Below, in pieces: positions 10,748 through 25,070 of a DNA stretch of 64,000 bases (the first letter of the stretch is position 1; each line of letters starts with the position of its first letter). Source of the DNA: Botryosphaeria dothidea (lineage: Eukaryota; Ascomycota; Dothideomycetes; Botryosphaeriales; Botryosphaeriaceae); assembly GCA_011503125.2 (NCBI GenBank), contig WWBZ02000051.1, positions 1,116,001-1,180,000 of the forward strand, written 5' to 3'. The translations under genes were made by a program, and so were the position numbers. The notes under the pieces are model-generated. The model worked only from the letters and a program-made list of their open reading frames with translations. It made no database searches and was not told where the DNA came from.

Positions 10748-12709
10748 ATGCTGGTGCCTTCATTCGCTCTTCTGCTGCTCTCTGCTGTGCAGAGCACCAC
10801 TGCAGCCCTTACCGAGTCCAACCTCAACAAGCACGTTGACACTCTGGCCCTGGACTTCGAGTTCAACACCGTCAAGGAGGCCTACTGGACCAACATCCCC
10901 CACCACCGCAGGACCCCCTTCGCCGTCTCCCCTGATGGCAAGTCTGCCTACCTGGCCTACCTGGACAGCAGCGAGACCGATGTCCACGTCCAGCCTGTTG
11001 ACCCCTCCACCTTTGCCGCCACTGGTACCACTGTCACTATCTCTGGCGCCAAGGAGGCCGGTGGTCTCGTGGCCCACGACGATGGTTTCGCCGTCCTCGT
11101 CAACGAGGCTATGCCCTCTGGCACCACTAATGCTCCCCCGTCTGACACCCCCGTTCCCGTTCTGTACCGCTACACCTCTGGCAAGCAAACCTTCAAGACC
11201 TGGCTCGGTGGTCCCGGTGTTCACGAGTCTGATGGCCTTTCCGCTTCTCCTGACATGAACGGCGACCTTGTCTACTCCAAGGCGGCCGGTCTTTACGGTG
11301 CTTACTTCGTCGTCACTGACTACTCTGGCGATGCTTCCGGCCATTTCGGTGACTCCATTGAGTACGTCAAGGAGGACGGCACCCTGACCACCATTGACGG
11401 CGCTTCCATGTCCTGGGGCTGCAGCCACAACACCGGTATCGCCTTCGAGGCTGCTGACGCCGCTCCGTTCGCCTCCATCTGCGCTGAGGACCAGGGTGCC
11501 ATCTGGCTCAACACTGGTACCACTGGCATGACCACCGCTGGCCAGAAGATCTCCAACGAGAACACCACCAACGGTGGTTCCGGCGAGCCCATGGGCGGCA
11601 TGTCCGGCTCCTACAGTGGTCTCGCCCGTCTCGGCACCACTTCCAAGTACATCTTCTCCTGGGTCTCCCGTGGTGCTACCGACGTCACTACCAACGACTG
11701 GATGGGCGATGGCTACACCCATGTCACTAACCGCACCAACAACCGCAACGTCGCCATTGCCGTCATGAGCGACAAGTCGACGCTTGCCGGCGAGCAGGCC
11801 ACCTCCAAGGTTGGTTCCACCGATGGTGACAGCCAGATCACTTGGATCAAGAAGGGTGACAACGACGCCTCCAACGCCCACGTCGCCGCCTTCGGCGATT
11901 CCAACGCCCTTGTTACCTGGGAGGAGGCTGCCAACCCTCAGTGCCCCGTCATTGCCATGGGCTGCACTGGTGACTTCGTCGGCACTTTCTTCCAGCAGGT
12001 CGATGCCACCGGCGCCAAGGTCGGCGATGCCTTCAGCGTCAAGGACACTACCGTCTCCGGTGACATGGTTACCATGAGCGACGGCCGCATCTGCTGGCCT
12101 TATGTCTCCGGCACCTGGGACGTCTCCCAGGCCGTCGGCTACGAGGGCTCCACTTCGACCACCAAGAAGATGTCCTTCGCCTGCATTTCCCTGGACGGAA
12201 CCACTACTACTACTACTGAGACCAGCAGCAGCGCAGGTGCGTCCTCAGCCGCAGGCTCCTCGTCTACCCAGGCCCCCGTCGCTGAAGAGTCCACCACTCC
12301 CGCGGCCAGCTCTGTCCCTGCCACCTCAGTCCCTGCCACTTCTGCCCCTGCCTCGTCCGCCCCCCAGGCCACCACCCCCACCACTCTTCTGACGCAGACT
12401 CGCTCATCCTCCACCCAGCAGGTCGACGCCACCGCCGCCGCGCCCTCCACGAGCGCCGCGCCCACGGCTACTAGCGAGGTCGCAGGTGGTGCGGTCGGAG
12501 AGTCCTCTTCGACCCCTTCCCTCCCCGCTGGTGGTGACTGGCCCTCGTTCACGCCCGGTGCCTGGCCCACCGCCTGGCCCACCAACTTCCCCGGCTTCTC
12601 CGGCGCAGAGACCGAGACCGAGTCGACCTCGTCCGTTGATGGCGAGTCGACCGACGGTGGTGCTGCTGACCCGGAGGGACCGTGTGCGGTCGAGTATGTC
12701 TACGTTTAA
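10748..12709 (+). CDS. secreted Ser/Thr-rich protein with an N-terminal propeller-like domain, function unknown
   Basis: Intronless gene for 653 residues. Residues 1-20 are a signal peptide ending STTAALT. Residues about 25-475 are a globular region with repeated short strands and turns (AVSPDGKSAYLAYLD, GLSASPDMNGDLVYS, MVTMSDGRICWPYVSG) that suggest a beta-propeller-like fold; this is inference from pattern only. It carries several Cys (CSH, CAED, CPVIAMGCTG, CWP, CISLDG) likely in disulphides, and N-glycosylation sites such as NRTN and NTTN. Residues about 480-640 are a Ser/Thr/Ala/Pro-rich, probably O-glycosylated stalk with PATSVPATSAPA-type repeats. The C-terminus (CAVEYVYV) is not a typical GPI signal. 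Codon choice is strongly skewed to C-ending codons, which in fungi indicates high expression. Likely a secreted or wall-associated protein. Confidence 0.85.
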   Translation: MLVPSFALLLLSAVQSTTAALTESNLNKHVDTLALDFEFNTVKEAYWTNIPHHRRTPFAVSPDGKSAYLAYLDSSETDVHVQPVDPSTFAATGTTVTISGAKEAGGLVAHDDGFAVLVNEAMPSGTTNAPPSDTPVPVLYRYTSGKQTFKTWLGGPGVHESDGLSASPDMNGDLVYSKAAGLYGAYFVVTDYSGDASGHFGDSIEYVKEDGTLTTIDGASMSWGCSHNTGIAFEAADAAPFASICAEDQGAIWLNTGTTGMTTAGQKISNENTTNGGSGEPMGGMSGSYSGLARLGTTSKYIFSWVSRGATDVTTNDWMGDGYTHVTNRTNNRNVAIAVMSDKSTLAGEQATSKVGSTDGDSQITWIKKGDNDASNAHVAAFGDSNALVTWEEAANPQCPVIAMGCTGDFVGTFFQQVDATGAKVGDAFSVKDTTVSGDMVTMSDGRICWPYVSGTWDVSQAVGYEGSTSTTKKMSFACISLDGTTTTTTETSSSAGASSAAGSSSTQAPVAEESTTPAASSVPATSVPATSAPASSAPQATTPTTLLTQTRSSSTQQVDATAAAPSTSAAPTATSEVAGGAVGESSSTPSLPAGGDWPSFTPGAWPTAWPTNFPGFSGAETETESTSSVDGESTDGGAADPEGPCAVEYVYV

Positions 12710-14346
12710 AGTTCTTTGAGGAGTTTTAGGGGATAGATGGGACTTTGAGGTTTGAGGGAAAACAGGAGAAAATCAAAAATCTACGGTGAAAAATATTGGA
12801 GGATTTTGGGATGGAAGCTCGCATGGGCTGTGGGTGTACACACTGCTATCCCCCGTATGGGGAGGTTTCTTTGTACATACTTCTAGCTTGGCACTCGGCT
12901 GCCCTGTTCAATATTTCGAGATGCTTCTTCCTCCAAATCCTGCTCGTCATCTGTTCATTGCGACTATGAAGTTTAATATTCCCAAGAGAGTGACACCATA
13001 GAAATCTCGATCACTGATCGTCGACTGCTTACAATGAAGACCTCAACTGAGGTGCGTCAGTCCGCACGGTACCGACAACAGGTCAACCACGTAAAAAAGC
13101 AATCACCACCCTAGTGCCTCTCCCCATTTAGATACCACGGAGCTCGTCCTCAACGTGACACATAGACAGTCACGGAGCGTTAACCCTCTGTGGCCAAACG
13201 ATCCCCAACGTATCCTCACCGGCGGGCTCCCAAGCCGATCAGATGATCATATGTCGATCACTAATATGTGTTCTCCCCTTCCTCTGAATCTCACGAATTA
13301 GAGACGTATTCTCGAGCCAATCAAGGATGTGGTGGTACGGGGCCAAGGGGTCCACTAAATATATGATCAATATCGACCAATACGGGTACATTGCTGAGTA
13401 CGCGCACACCTGGCGCACGGCCCTGTTTAACTCAGCCAGACCGCAAAACATCGTCTCCACCAGGCGACGAGCTGGAAAAGAAGACCGGTCGTCGTGTTCA
13501 GAGATTGATTATCCTACTCCCCTATTCTAACCTGAGGGCCATGGACCAATCCGGCTCGCAGCTGCTGGCGGAGGATGACCCCACAAGAAACCGCCTGTAT
13601 GGACATACATATACCGGAAACTTCCTCGAGCTGTTGATGCTCAATGAGAGAATCTGGTAAGCAAAAACCACGACTATATCGAGTAAAATTCTCGAGTTTT
13701 GGACGGCTGTCCACCATTAGAGAGCTAAAGCAAACGTGAACCCCTTTCGTTGCCCTTCTGTGAGATGGGAAAGCGCAACATCCTTTAACTACGACTTTGG
13801 TCTTCACATTAACCACGTTCCAAAGCATCACCTGAAGACCTCTCGACCTCTCTTATATAAAGATGACACAACAGCAAAACAAGAACGATCGCGATAAGTC
13901 ACACATCTATCTGACCCGCCTAACTCTGTTGATGAATATTCCCACAGCCTTTTTTCGATTAATGCTTGTGATGTTGCATTTGAACCTTAAGCGCGAGTAG
14001 ACGAAAAAAAAAAAGACAAGCGGAAATCGGTCTTCTAGAAAACATAGAATAATTCCTCCACCAATTTGCTCTTCTGCCGGCCTTCCCACGGTGTGTAATA
14101 GTGAGAAAAAAAAAGGGAGGCACATACAAGTGCTATAGGTATCTTACTCCAGACCCCAAGACCAAGGAGAACCCCTGCCACCATTTATGACGCCAATGAT
14201 GCCGCTCAAACAATAAAGTAAAGGTTATGAAGACTCGCGAAGAATTCCGAAATTCTGAACCGAGCTCGTGAGAAGAACACAGCAAATCCATAGACAACCC
14301 CGACACAACTCACCTTTCCATCTACACAACAAGGAAAGTTAATCCC
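12710..14346. other. intergenic spacer
   Basis: About 1.6 kb between the 3' ends of a plus-strand and a minus-strand gene. No gene found. A TATATAAAG sequence at 13854-13862 is followed closely by an ATG and only a 45-codon frame, so I do not call a gene. The stretch 13980-14340 is AT-rich with short A-runs. Confidence 0.45.
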
Positions 14347-15667
14347 TCAGCTCGCGGTGCTCTCCGGGCTCCCGACGGCTGCAATGGGCTGGTCGTCCTT
14401 CTCCCTCTTCTTCTCCTTCTCGGCCAAATCACTAGCATTGCTCTCGCTCTTGATCAGCTTGATCTTCTTCCTCGGCGCCGCCTCCTCGCCATCGCCATCC
14501 TTCTCCCTCTCCCTCTTCCCGCTCGGCGTGCTATCTTTGTCTTTGTCTTCTTTTGGCGGGCGCTTCGATCCGGAGCCCAGCGAGCTGGTCGACGTCTTGA
14601 GCTTCAAGATCTTCGTTCCGCCCTTCGCGCTCTTCGCATCGTCGCCGCCCTCGCGATCTGCCTTTTTGACATAGCTGCTCTTCTTTTTGACCTTCTTCGG
14701 CGTCTCTTCTTCATCGTTGCCATCGCCGTCTCCACCGTCACCCTTCTTCACCGGGCTGACCTTGCTGCCCTGGCTACCCGGCACCGGCGTGCCGACCCTG
14801 CTCCCCAGCGGCGTGTTGCCCGTCGCCGCGCTGCCGGCGCCCTGCGAATTGAGCTTGGCCATGGCGTTGCGGCTGCTCTGGCGGCCGGCGATGCCCAGGC
14901 ACTTCTCGGCGTGCTGGGCGAAGCGGGTGATGAGCAAGCTGCGCTTGCAATTCGGGCAGGTGTGCCAGGGAATGTACGACGCCGGCTTGCCGCCCGCGGC
15001 GAGCTTCGCAATACTGTTCTCCTGCGAGTCGGCGTCCTGGCTGCCGGGCGTGTTGTCCTTCTCCTGGCGCTTGATCAGCTCGCGCTCCTTCTTCGTCTTG
15101 GCCATGTCCGTCGGGAACGGGTTGTTGTAGATGTCGTGCCCGGGCCGCGACACGAACGGGTGGCGCGTGCAGTACTGCTTCGACAGGTCCGGCAGCTGCG
15201 AGCCCGCGCCCGCGATCGGGTGCATCAGCCGCGGCAGCTTGCAGTGCGGGCACACGATCTCCGGCGTCGTCTTCAGCGGGTTGCCCCGCAGCGTCACCCG
15301 CCCGTTGTCGTACACGGCCGCCGGCGTGTCGATCTTGACCGACGGCGGCTGCGGATTCGACCCCTTCGCCACCTTCTCCGCGTTCTCCTGGTGTTCCGCG
15401 ATCGCCGCCTGCTCCGCCACCGTCGCCGCCGACTGCATGCGCTGCAGCTTCTCGTCGCGGTGCGTCTGGAGCACGATGTCGTGGATGATGTTGTAGAGGC
15501 AGTCTTCTACGATGCCGGCGGCCTTGGGGAGAGCGCAATTTTACGTCTCGTCAGCAATGACGCGCCTTGTTGGGGGAAGAGAGAGAGGGTGAGAGTCAAT
15601 CGTGCGGGGAGCTTACAACGTCCGCAAAGGTAAGCCCGGCGCCTTGCGCCCTGCTGTCTTCAGACAT
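14347..15667 (-). CDS. sgf11: SAGA-associated factor 11 (deubiquitinase-module subunit)
   Basis: Two exons, 15617..15667 (17 codons) and 14347..15522, with a 94-nt intron (GTAAGC donor, CCAAG acceptor), giving 408 residues. The N-terminus reads MSEDSRAQGAGLTFADV then AAGIVEDCLYNIIHDIVLQTH. This is the Sgf11 N-terminal helix that in the family docks the protein in the Ubp8/Sgf73/Sus1 module. Next come a CPHCKLPRLMHP motif with YCTRHPF and PGHDIYNNPFP, typical of filamentous-fungal Sgf11, and then the Sgf11 zinc finger CPNCKRSLLITRFAQHAEKC followed by LGIAGRQSSRNA. The C-terminal ~180 residues are Lys/Asp/Ser-rich, disordered and nuclear in character. In the family it activates Ubp8 removal of ubiquitin from histone H2B during transcription. 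The first exon is short, so the start depends on the splice junction; both sites are canonical. Confidence 0.95.
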
Positions 15668-16551
15668 GATGTCGTTTGGCCTCGAACGCTGGCCTGTGTC
15701 CAGGTACGCTCTCTTGTGATGTGTCGCGTGCGAGCGCCAGCTTCGACTGCGGTATGCGCAGTGGGTGGCGGACTTCGCGGTCGTGTGGTGTCGCGGGATC
15801 GGATGTCGGCGAACGTGGAGAATGGGAGCGGTACCGGATGGCGAGCGCTATGAGCAATTGGGATCCCGAAATGCGCGATCCGGCTACAGTGTCTGGCGAT
15901 ATCGCGGCGCGAGCGCAAAGATGGTCGAGGGTACGTCGGCGACGAGGTGAAAGCGAGTCTGCGTGACCGGGGGATCTGCAGCTGGGCTCAACAGCCCGTC
16001 ACGGCGTTAGGCGAAGTGGTGCGGCCTCAGCATTCCCCTTCTTCGTGCGCGGCGATCGCAGCTGGCCGTGAGCGTTACCGACAGGACAAGAGAGACGCGG
16101 TGCAGGAGGAGGCAATCTGGTGCCGAGATCGTGGAGATTCGTGTCAGCGAAAGGGTCAACTTTACGAGCGATAGCCGGCTCGGGAAGCTTGCATTAGCGC
16201 CACCAGCCACAGTGCCACACTCCCGTGCCTGCTAAGCCGCTGCATGCTCCCAACCCGACAGCCACCTTTATCAGAGCTAAACAACACTATGCAGATACAC
16301 AGACTCGAACTGGATGAGAGCCTGAGTGATGTTGTCTGAATTTGTGCATTGCCTCTGCATCGGTCAGCCACATGATCACCAAGCGTTCGCATTATCCGAA
16401 GAGCCTCGAACTTTCGAAAACGTATATTGTGATCTAAGCTATGAAGCTTGTGGAAAGTGAAAAGCAGTAAAGCCGCCGCCTGGTGTTCTTTGACTCCCAT
16501 CATTCAGCGACAACCTCCCAAACGCCATGTATGCCTAAACTGGAATACTGT
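15668..16551. other. intergenic spacer between sgf11 and smc5
   Basis: 884 bp holding the sgf11 promoter and the smc5 3' region. No gene, RNA or repeat recognised. Confidence 0.5.
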
Positions 16552-20007
<3,456 letters not shown>

Positions 20008-20640
20008 GCTAGTTGCAAGGGTGTGTGGGGTCGGAGGCAGCGTGCTGGGCCCGTCGAAGGGTGGACGTGGAACAGATGTCTTGCGCGACCTGATTTTGGG
20101 AAGACGCGTCCCGGTCGCGCACGCGCGGGCAGGTGCTTCTGCGATAAGATAAGATGCACCCAATCCTCACCCAATCAGGTCGCCGGCCACACGCCTACAA
20201 ACATCATGAGATATATGGCTGCTGCAAAGTCAATTTGGTCATATCTCGATGCACTCAGCAATTCGCGGAAGCAGTGACATACTATCTACTCTGATGGTCG
20301 CTGGCCTATGTGGAGAGAATCGTCCATCGCAAGACTTTACTTTCAATGAGCATGTCCAATTACTCCAGTCATATTGATCAGCTCAGCTTTGCAACTTTCA
20401 AGCATGGAATTTTCGTGTATCATCGATCCCAGCTACACAGCGTTGCTGCATCATGCTACAGATGTCACACCGCAGCTGTAGGTACAAGATCATCGAAAGA
20501 GGATGAGATTGCTATTTCCCTTCCATCGCCGTGGAAGCCTTAACTTTTCAAAGTTTGAGGTGAGAAATCTCGCGCGCAGATGGCCCCCCATTCTGCTTCC
20601 CCCTCCTTGCTTCCGCTGCCTATCCTTCTGGATTGCGCGT
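20008..20640. other. intergenic spacer
   Basis: 633 bp between the smc5 start and the NAC beta stop, both on the minus strand. It holds the smc5 promoter and the 3' end of NAC beta. Nothing else is recognisable. Confidence 0.5.
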
Positions 20641-21444
20641 CTACTCGACCTCAGCCTTGCCCTCGAAGTTCTCGCCTGCAACGAGGTCGGGGATGTCATC
20701 GTCATCCTCGTCATCCTTCTTCTCACCCTCACCCTTCTCCTTCTGCATGCTCTGGTAGCTCTCGGCGAGCTTACGGAGAGAAGCCAGCGAGTCGGGGCCG
20801 AGCTGGTTGAGGATGCCGGGGACGAGCTCGGTGAGCTCCTTGTCCTCACCGTTGCCGTAGATGGCGAAGGTGTTGGCAGGAACGGCGGCGTGGACTGCAC
20901 ACACAATCAGAGATAGTCGAGGGAAAAATGGACGTAGCCCAGGCCGGTGAGCCGCTGTCTTGGTTCAAGGCCGGCGCATCGGAAGCGAGGCACGTCTGGT
21001 CTGAGACTCACCCTTAGGTGCCGCGAAGTGGATGACGTTGCCGTCGCTCTTGAACATGTTGACCTCCTCAATCGCCTGGATGGGTTGGACGTTGAGCTTC
21101 TTCAGGGCGCCCTGGAGCTTCTTGTCGTCACCGCCGGAGCCCTTGTGGACCTTCTTGACCTTCCTGCGCGGAGTACCCTTGCCTCTATCACGATCGTAGC
21201 TTGTCAGCGAATATTTCGGGGTCGAGTAGTCGTTGTAAAGCCATTGGAAGGAGTCTCAGAGCTCCGAAGCGGGGGCGCGTGTTGTTGAGAGAAGATATAG
21301 CTTACCCTGTTCACGTCATCGAGTCAGCCACGCTCTTAAGCCTCGATGCCGCATAATGAGGGCATTCGGGGACAACATCTGACGGGAATTCCACTTACCG
21401 ATGCGCACAGAGGCTTGCATCCGCGCGAGCTTGGCCTGATCCAT
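20641..21444 (-). CDS. egd1: Nascent polypeptide-associated complex subunit beta
   Basis: Best model: exon 1 21399..21444, a 1-nt exon at 21306, exon 3 21012..21184 and exon 4 20641..20894, giving 157 residues. The protein starts [16 protein letters not shown], continues [14 protein letters not shown] (the basic ribosome-binding segment of NAC beta), then the NAC domain ([66 protein letters not shown]), and ends in an acidic tail with [21 protein letters not shown] beta binds ribosomes at the exit tunnel with NAC alpha and shields nascent chains in the cytosol. The last intron 20895..21011 is ordinary. The first gap is unusual: two canonical introns, 21307..21398 and 21185..21305, separated by a single G. 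Without the microexon, a single intron with acceptor before 21182 is also in frame but loses one of two Gly residues that I recall as conserved. Confidence 0.95.
21306..21306 (-). other. putative 1-nt microexon of the NAC beta gene
   Basis: Single G lying between an acceptor (GAACAG, 21312-21307) and a donor (GTAAGC, 21305-21300). The upstream intron (92 nt) has donor GTAAGT and branch-point-like GCTGACTC. The downstream intron (121 nt) has branch-point-like GCTGACAA and acceptor GATAG. Splicing both gives ATC-GGA-GGC-AAG, reading RIGGKG, the form I recall from other fungal NAC beta proteins. Confidence 0.6.
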
Positions 21445-24400
21445 ATTTGCGGTTTGTGTTTGGAGGGGAAAGGTCGGGAAGGCTGGAGCTAAGAGGACCT
21501 GCGTCAGCGACCGGAGTCAGCGCTGCGGGGCGCAGAACATGAATTGACGACCATCGCGAGCGAGCGGCGGGCCAGTATCGGGGGGTTGGGCGTACCTTTG
21601 CGTGAGGATGAGGCGGTTGTATCGATGTCGCGAAGTTCGTGATGGTTTCAACTTTCGGGGCTTCGGCGCCGTGTGCGGGCTCGCTTAGACGAGCAAAAAC
21701 ACCATCGTCCCCAACTTTGGATGGCGGGCGAAAACCACACTCCACAACTCCCCTTTCGCCCGTGCAAAACGAAGCTTTGCGGCGCGCGCAGGCCGTGCTA
21801 TGATCATCCTGGCCTAAATGCTCCGACGACCGCCGTGAATGAAAGCCACCCGATGAAGTTTCGGCGATCACCGGCTTATTTCACCTAGCTACGATGCACC
21901 AACACAGGCTGTGCGCGGGATGCATGTGTCATTATGCAGTAGACATGCACCTTCCTCTATAGCACAGCAGCTTGCTGTTCTCGTGTCTGCCACTAAAGCA
22001 AACATCGGCCAGGCTCTTGCCTCATCTTCATTTTCGTTCCTAATCACATCGGGCCATGTTTACTTTTTGCACTTTTTGTTCTGATATCGGTGCCCAATCT
22101 GCGATTACATCTCCGATCTGTTCACAAACAAGTCGCGTCAAGAGCATGGCCAGAAGATTGGAAATAATGAGATTCATACGATCATGAACGCTAAGCACAA
22201 CGCTATCAAAACGAAAGACGAAGTCCACTCCAAACCCGCACTCTAACGGAACGCTAACCAATCAGAAATGTGTCTCCTTTGGTGACCTCGTCAGAGACCA
22301 TGATCCCAATGAGCATCTTGCACGTATCTCATACTCCTCTTCGCCTCAGCGCTGCCAAAATGCAAATCTGCCGCCACCATCCCGACAATGAAGACACTAA
22401 AAGCTAGGATGAGCTCGAACATCCCGAACGTCCGCTTCGGAAACAGAAGAACTCTTCCTGGATTGGTTGAAACGAATCTGCTCGTCGATCTCAACGAAAG
22501 CTGCCGCGGCGCTGATGTTGAACTGAGCAGCGAGGTAGAGGGCGTAGCGGTTGCGGTACTGGTTGGTGATGTTTTCGGTAGAAGGGCGTCGAGCTACTTC
22601 AAGATAAGTATGGATCGACACAGAGGTTGCACGACAGATCTCACCCGTGGTAGTCTGGTTGTTCAGAAGAGAAATGCTGCGGGCCTTTTCGGGTGCAGTA
22701 GACGTAGCCGGCGTCAGAGTAATGGAGGGCGGAGGCATTTAATGGTTGGAGGCAGAAAAGAGGAAGGCGTGTTCGGGTTGTAGGGAAAGCGGGCAAAGGC
22801 CCTGTGGTGATAGGAGTGGTTGGAGAGAGCAAGAGGATTCTGATCACTCAGGATTGGAATCAACTCGCTTGGGGAGTCGACATCAGGCACTTGAGAGGAT
22901 GCGAATATATACATGCGGCACGATAACACCACCAAAGATCCGGCGGTGAACATCCCGCGGACGCCGAGCACAGTGGTCAGGAACCCATGGCAGACGACGG
23001 CGGTCGCATCTGTATAGAGTAGTAGACGATGACGAGAGGGACCGTTGCCGTGACTGGTAAATCACGCTGCAGATCGAAACGAGGCGCGGTCGTGGGCAAG
23101 AGGGGCAGCGTGGGTGGAAACAAGGCCCTCGTGCGCTGGCGAATGGCTCAGTCAGTACCACGGCCTCATGTGTCTGGCAGGCGGCCGTTATCCTGCCGAA
23201 AACCACGCATCGGCTGTAGCCGAATAGGGAGAAGCTTGGCCCGACGATCTCTGCGAAATACCTCACATCTGCGCCTTGCGCTCAATCTCCACGCTGTGGC
23301 ACGGAGGCCGGATTGCGTCAATGTTCTCGCGACCCGTCAATAAGGTTTCTGGGGATGGCTGGGGACGTTGGACCCGGCGCAGGTCCTGCCCCGCGGCTGC
23401 CACGGAGTCCTCGTTAGCCCATGTCCCTCGCAATTTCAGGACTGAGGTCATGGAGCGCATGGTGTTGGTGCTGGGCGTGACTTGCATCACAGCCGTCGCA
23501 ATCCCCACGTCCTCCGCGCGATTTATTTTCTGCGACAAGCCATGCCTTCTGACAACAGGCAGGCAACCTACCTAAGCGTGCGCGGCAGAGCGCTCGGAAG
23601 ATCGCCCTCGTCAGCGCTCTGTCGTGGGAGTGGAGGAGGTGATGGAGGGCGAGGCGCCGGGCGATTGGCACGCCTCACTGCGCTCACCGACCATCATGGC
23701 CCCCCCATTCGCGCCGTCGAACGCCCCCTCAATAGTACCGTGCTGGGTGTATCTGTCTTCAGCAGCCTGGCTGACAACCCCTCTTCTCACCGCTTCAGGG
23801 GGTCTGCAATGGGCAGCGCGATCGCATCGGCGATTACTGCGCGTCTCAACGCTGCCGTTGGATTTCTTTTCTGATCCATCGCGCCGCTTGCCTGCGGCTG
23901 AAGACACTTGGATACTTGGAGCTGACGTCGCGACGTATCCTTTTCGCCGCCGGGTCTGGCGTAGTGCGATAAGCCAAGCGGCCATTTTTGCAAGGCTATT
24001 CCCGTCGTGCAGCTGCAGAGCAACCTTCAGGCTGACGCGCTGCAGGCGCCTCAGTCATTGGTGAGGTTATGCGTGCATCGTACAGGCTGGCGACGTGAAG
24101 TGTCTGCTTCCAGACAACGGGATCCCTCCCCGCAGCGCAACTCTAGACCCCGACTAACGGCCCAGCTGCGCATGCCGTTGGGGTGGTGGCAAGAGACCAG
24201 CGCCCCCATTCGGTAAGTCCACGCCTGCACTGGTACGCGCTGGTACACAACACCAGAGTAACTTATTTCGAGCCAGTATTCCGCACGAGCTTCCGGCAGC
24301 CCCTCCCGTTCCGGCCCTTTGGCCGGCCCAACAAGAGCGCGCGTCGCCTGCCCTCGTAATTGCACATAAACCGCGCACCACACGCCTCGACTTGAGCCAA

Positions 24401-24860
24401 AGAGTCGAGCACTGCCACCGTCTGATCGCACGCGACGATCAGATGCCTGAGCGCCCGCCGCGGAACCTCCAGAGCACTACCCGGACGCGCCGGAGAGCCA
24501 GCTGATCCCGACCGCCGGTCAAAAGGACTGTCCACGCATTGCGACCTCCCAGAATCATGCTCGCGAAAATAACAAAGACTTAAGCATATTGCCGCTAAGC
24601 CCTCGAACGCCCTCCGTTGTGCTCGTGTCGCAGCCCTCTTCTTAGCCTATCCTTGCTCGGCCCGCCGTCTCACCAGTCCCTGGCCACCTCGATATTGATA
24701 AAGCTCGCACCGAGGCTTGCCGTCACCAGCTTATCCGCCTCCATTCGATCTTCCAAGTTCTTCCTCAAAACACATAATATCCGGTCTCCGTCTCGCTCTG
24801 CAACGCACATCTCAAACGTATTATCACCCCATCACACCATAATACCAACAATCATCCACA
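21445..24860. other. 3.4-kb gene-poor interval
   Basis: Only one weak gene candidate (22397..22738, minus strand) is worth listing. The other frames overlap on opposite strands and show no domains. The left end holds the NAC beta promoter. Confidence 0.4.
22397..22738 (-). CDS. possible small protein, 113 residues, unrecognised
   Basis: Open frame starting MPPPSITLTPATS with a purine at -3 (ATTAAATGC). It lies about 170 bp downstream of a TATATAT element (22905-22912, minus orientation) and a C-rich leader. The middle (ENITNQYRNRYALYLAAQF then NISAAAAFVEIDEQI) looks like helical coding sequence, but the tail after about residue 90 degenerates. An alternative frame beyond it (22291..22494) encodes a membrane-helix-like FELILAFSVFIVGMVAADL. 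Perhaps an unrecognised splice joins the two; I could not find a convincing donor. Function unknown and coding status uncertain. Confidence 0.3.
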   Translation of the reverse strand: MPPPSITLTPATSTAPEKARSISLLNNQTTTGEICRATSVSIHTYLEVARRPSTENITNQYRNRYALYLAAQFNISAAAAFVEIDEQIRFNQSRKSSSVSEADVRDVRAHPSF

Positions 24861-25070
24861 ATGGCCGGCTCTACATGCGCTCCGGGCTGCTGGTACGGCA
24901 AGTACTTGCGTCAACAGTGCCCCTACTGCACCCAGCCCGGGCAGTCTGCTCGCACTCCTTCCTCCAGGGATAGCTCTTCCCGCTACCAAAGCAATGGAAC
25001 GTCTCAGGATCGCAGAGCAAGCTCTCAATTGAATGGCGGCTGGCTCTCGTCGCAGAGAAAATCCTCGTAA
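24861..25070 (+). CDS. possible very small Cys-containing protein, 69 residues
   Basis: Short frame starting in a strong context (CACAATGGCC) after a pyrimidine-rich leader. The first third is Cys-rich (CAPGCWYGKYLRQQCPYC, Cys spaced C-x3-C-x9-C-x2-C). The rest is Ser/Arg/Gln-rich and hydrophilic. There is no signal peptide, so it would be intracellular. The Cys spacing could bind a metal, but this is inference. A short ORF like this can arise by chance; the start context and the composition shift at the frame ends are the only support. Confidence 0.4.
   Translation: MAGSTCAPGCWYGKYLRQQCPYCTQPGQSARTPSSRDSSSRYQSNGTSQDRRASSQLNGGWLSSQRKSS

Noticed and set aside
10760..11881. 373-codon open frame on the minus strand inside the secreted 653-residue gene
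   Set aside because: It is a shadow of a GC3-rich plus-strand gene; its translation is low-complexity Val/Gly/Asp-rich sequence and the plus-strand protein has clear signal peptide and domain structure.
13854..13990. TATATAAAG followed by a 45-codon ORF
   Set aside because: The ATG begins within a few bases of the TATA sequence, too close for a transcription start, and the peptide has no distinguishing features.
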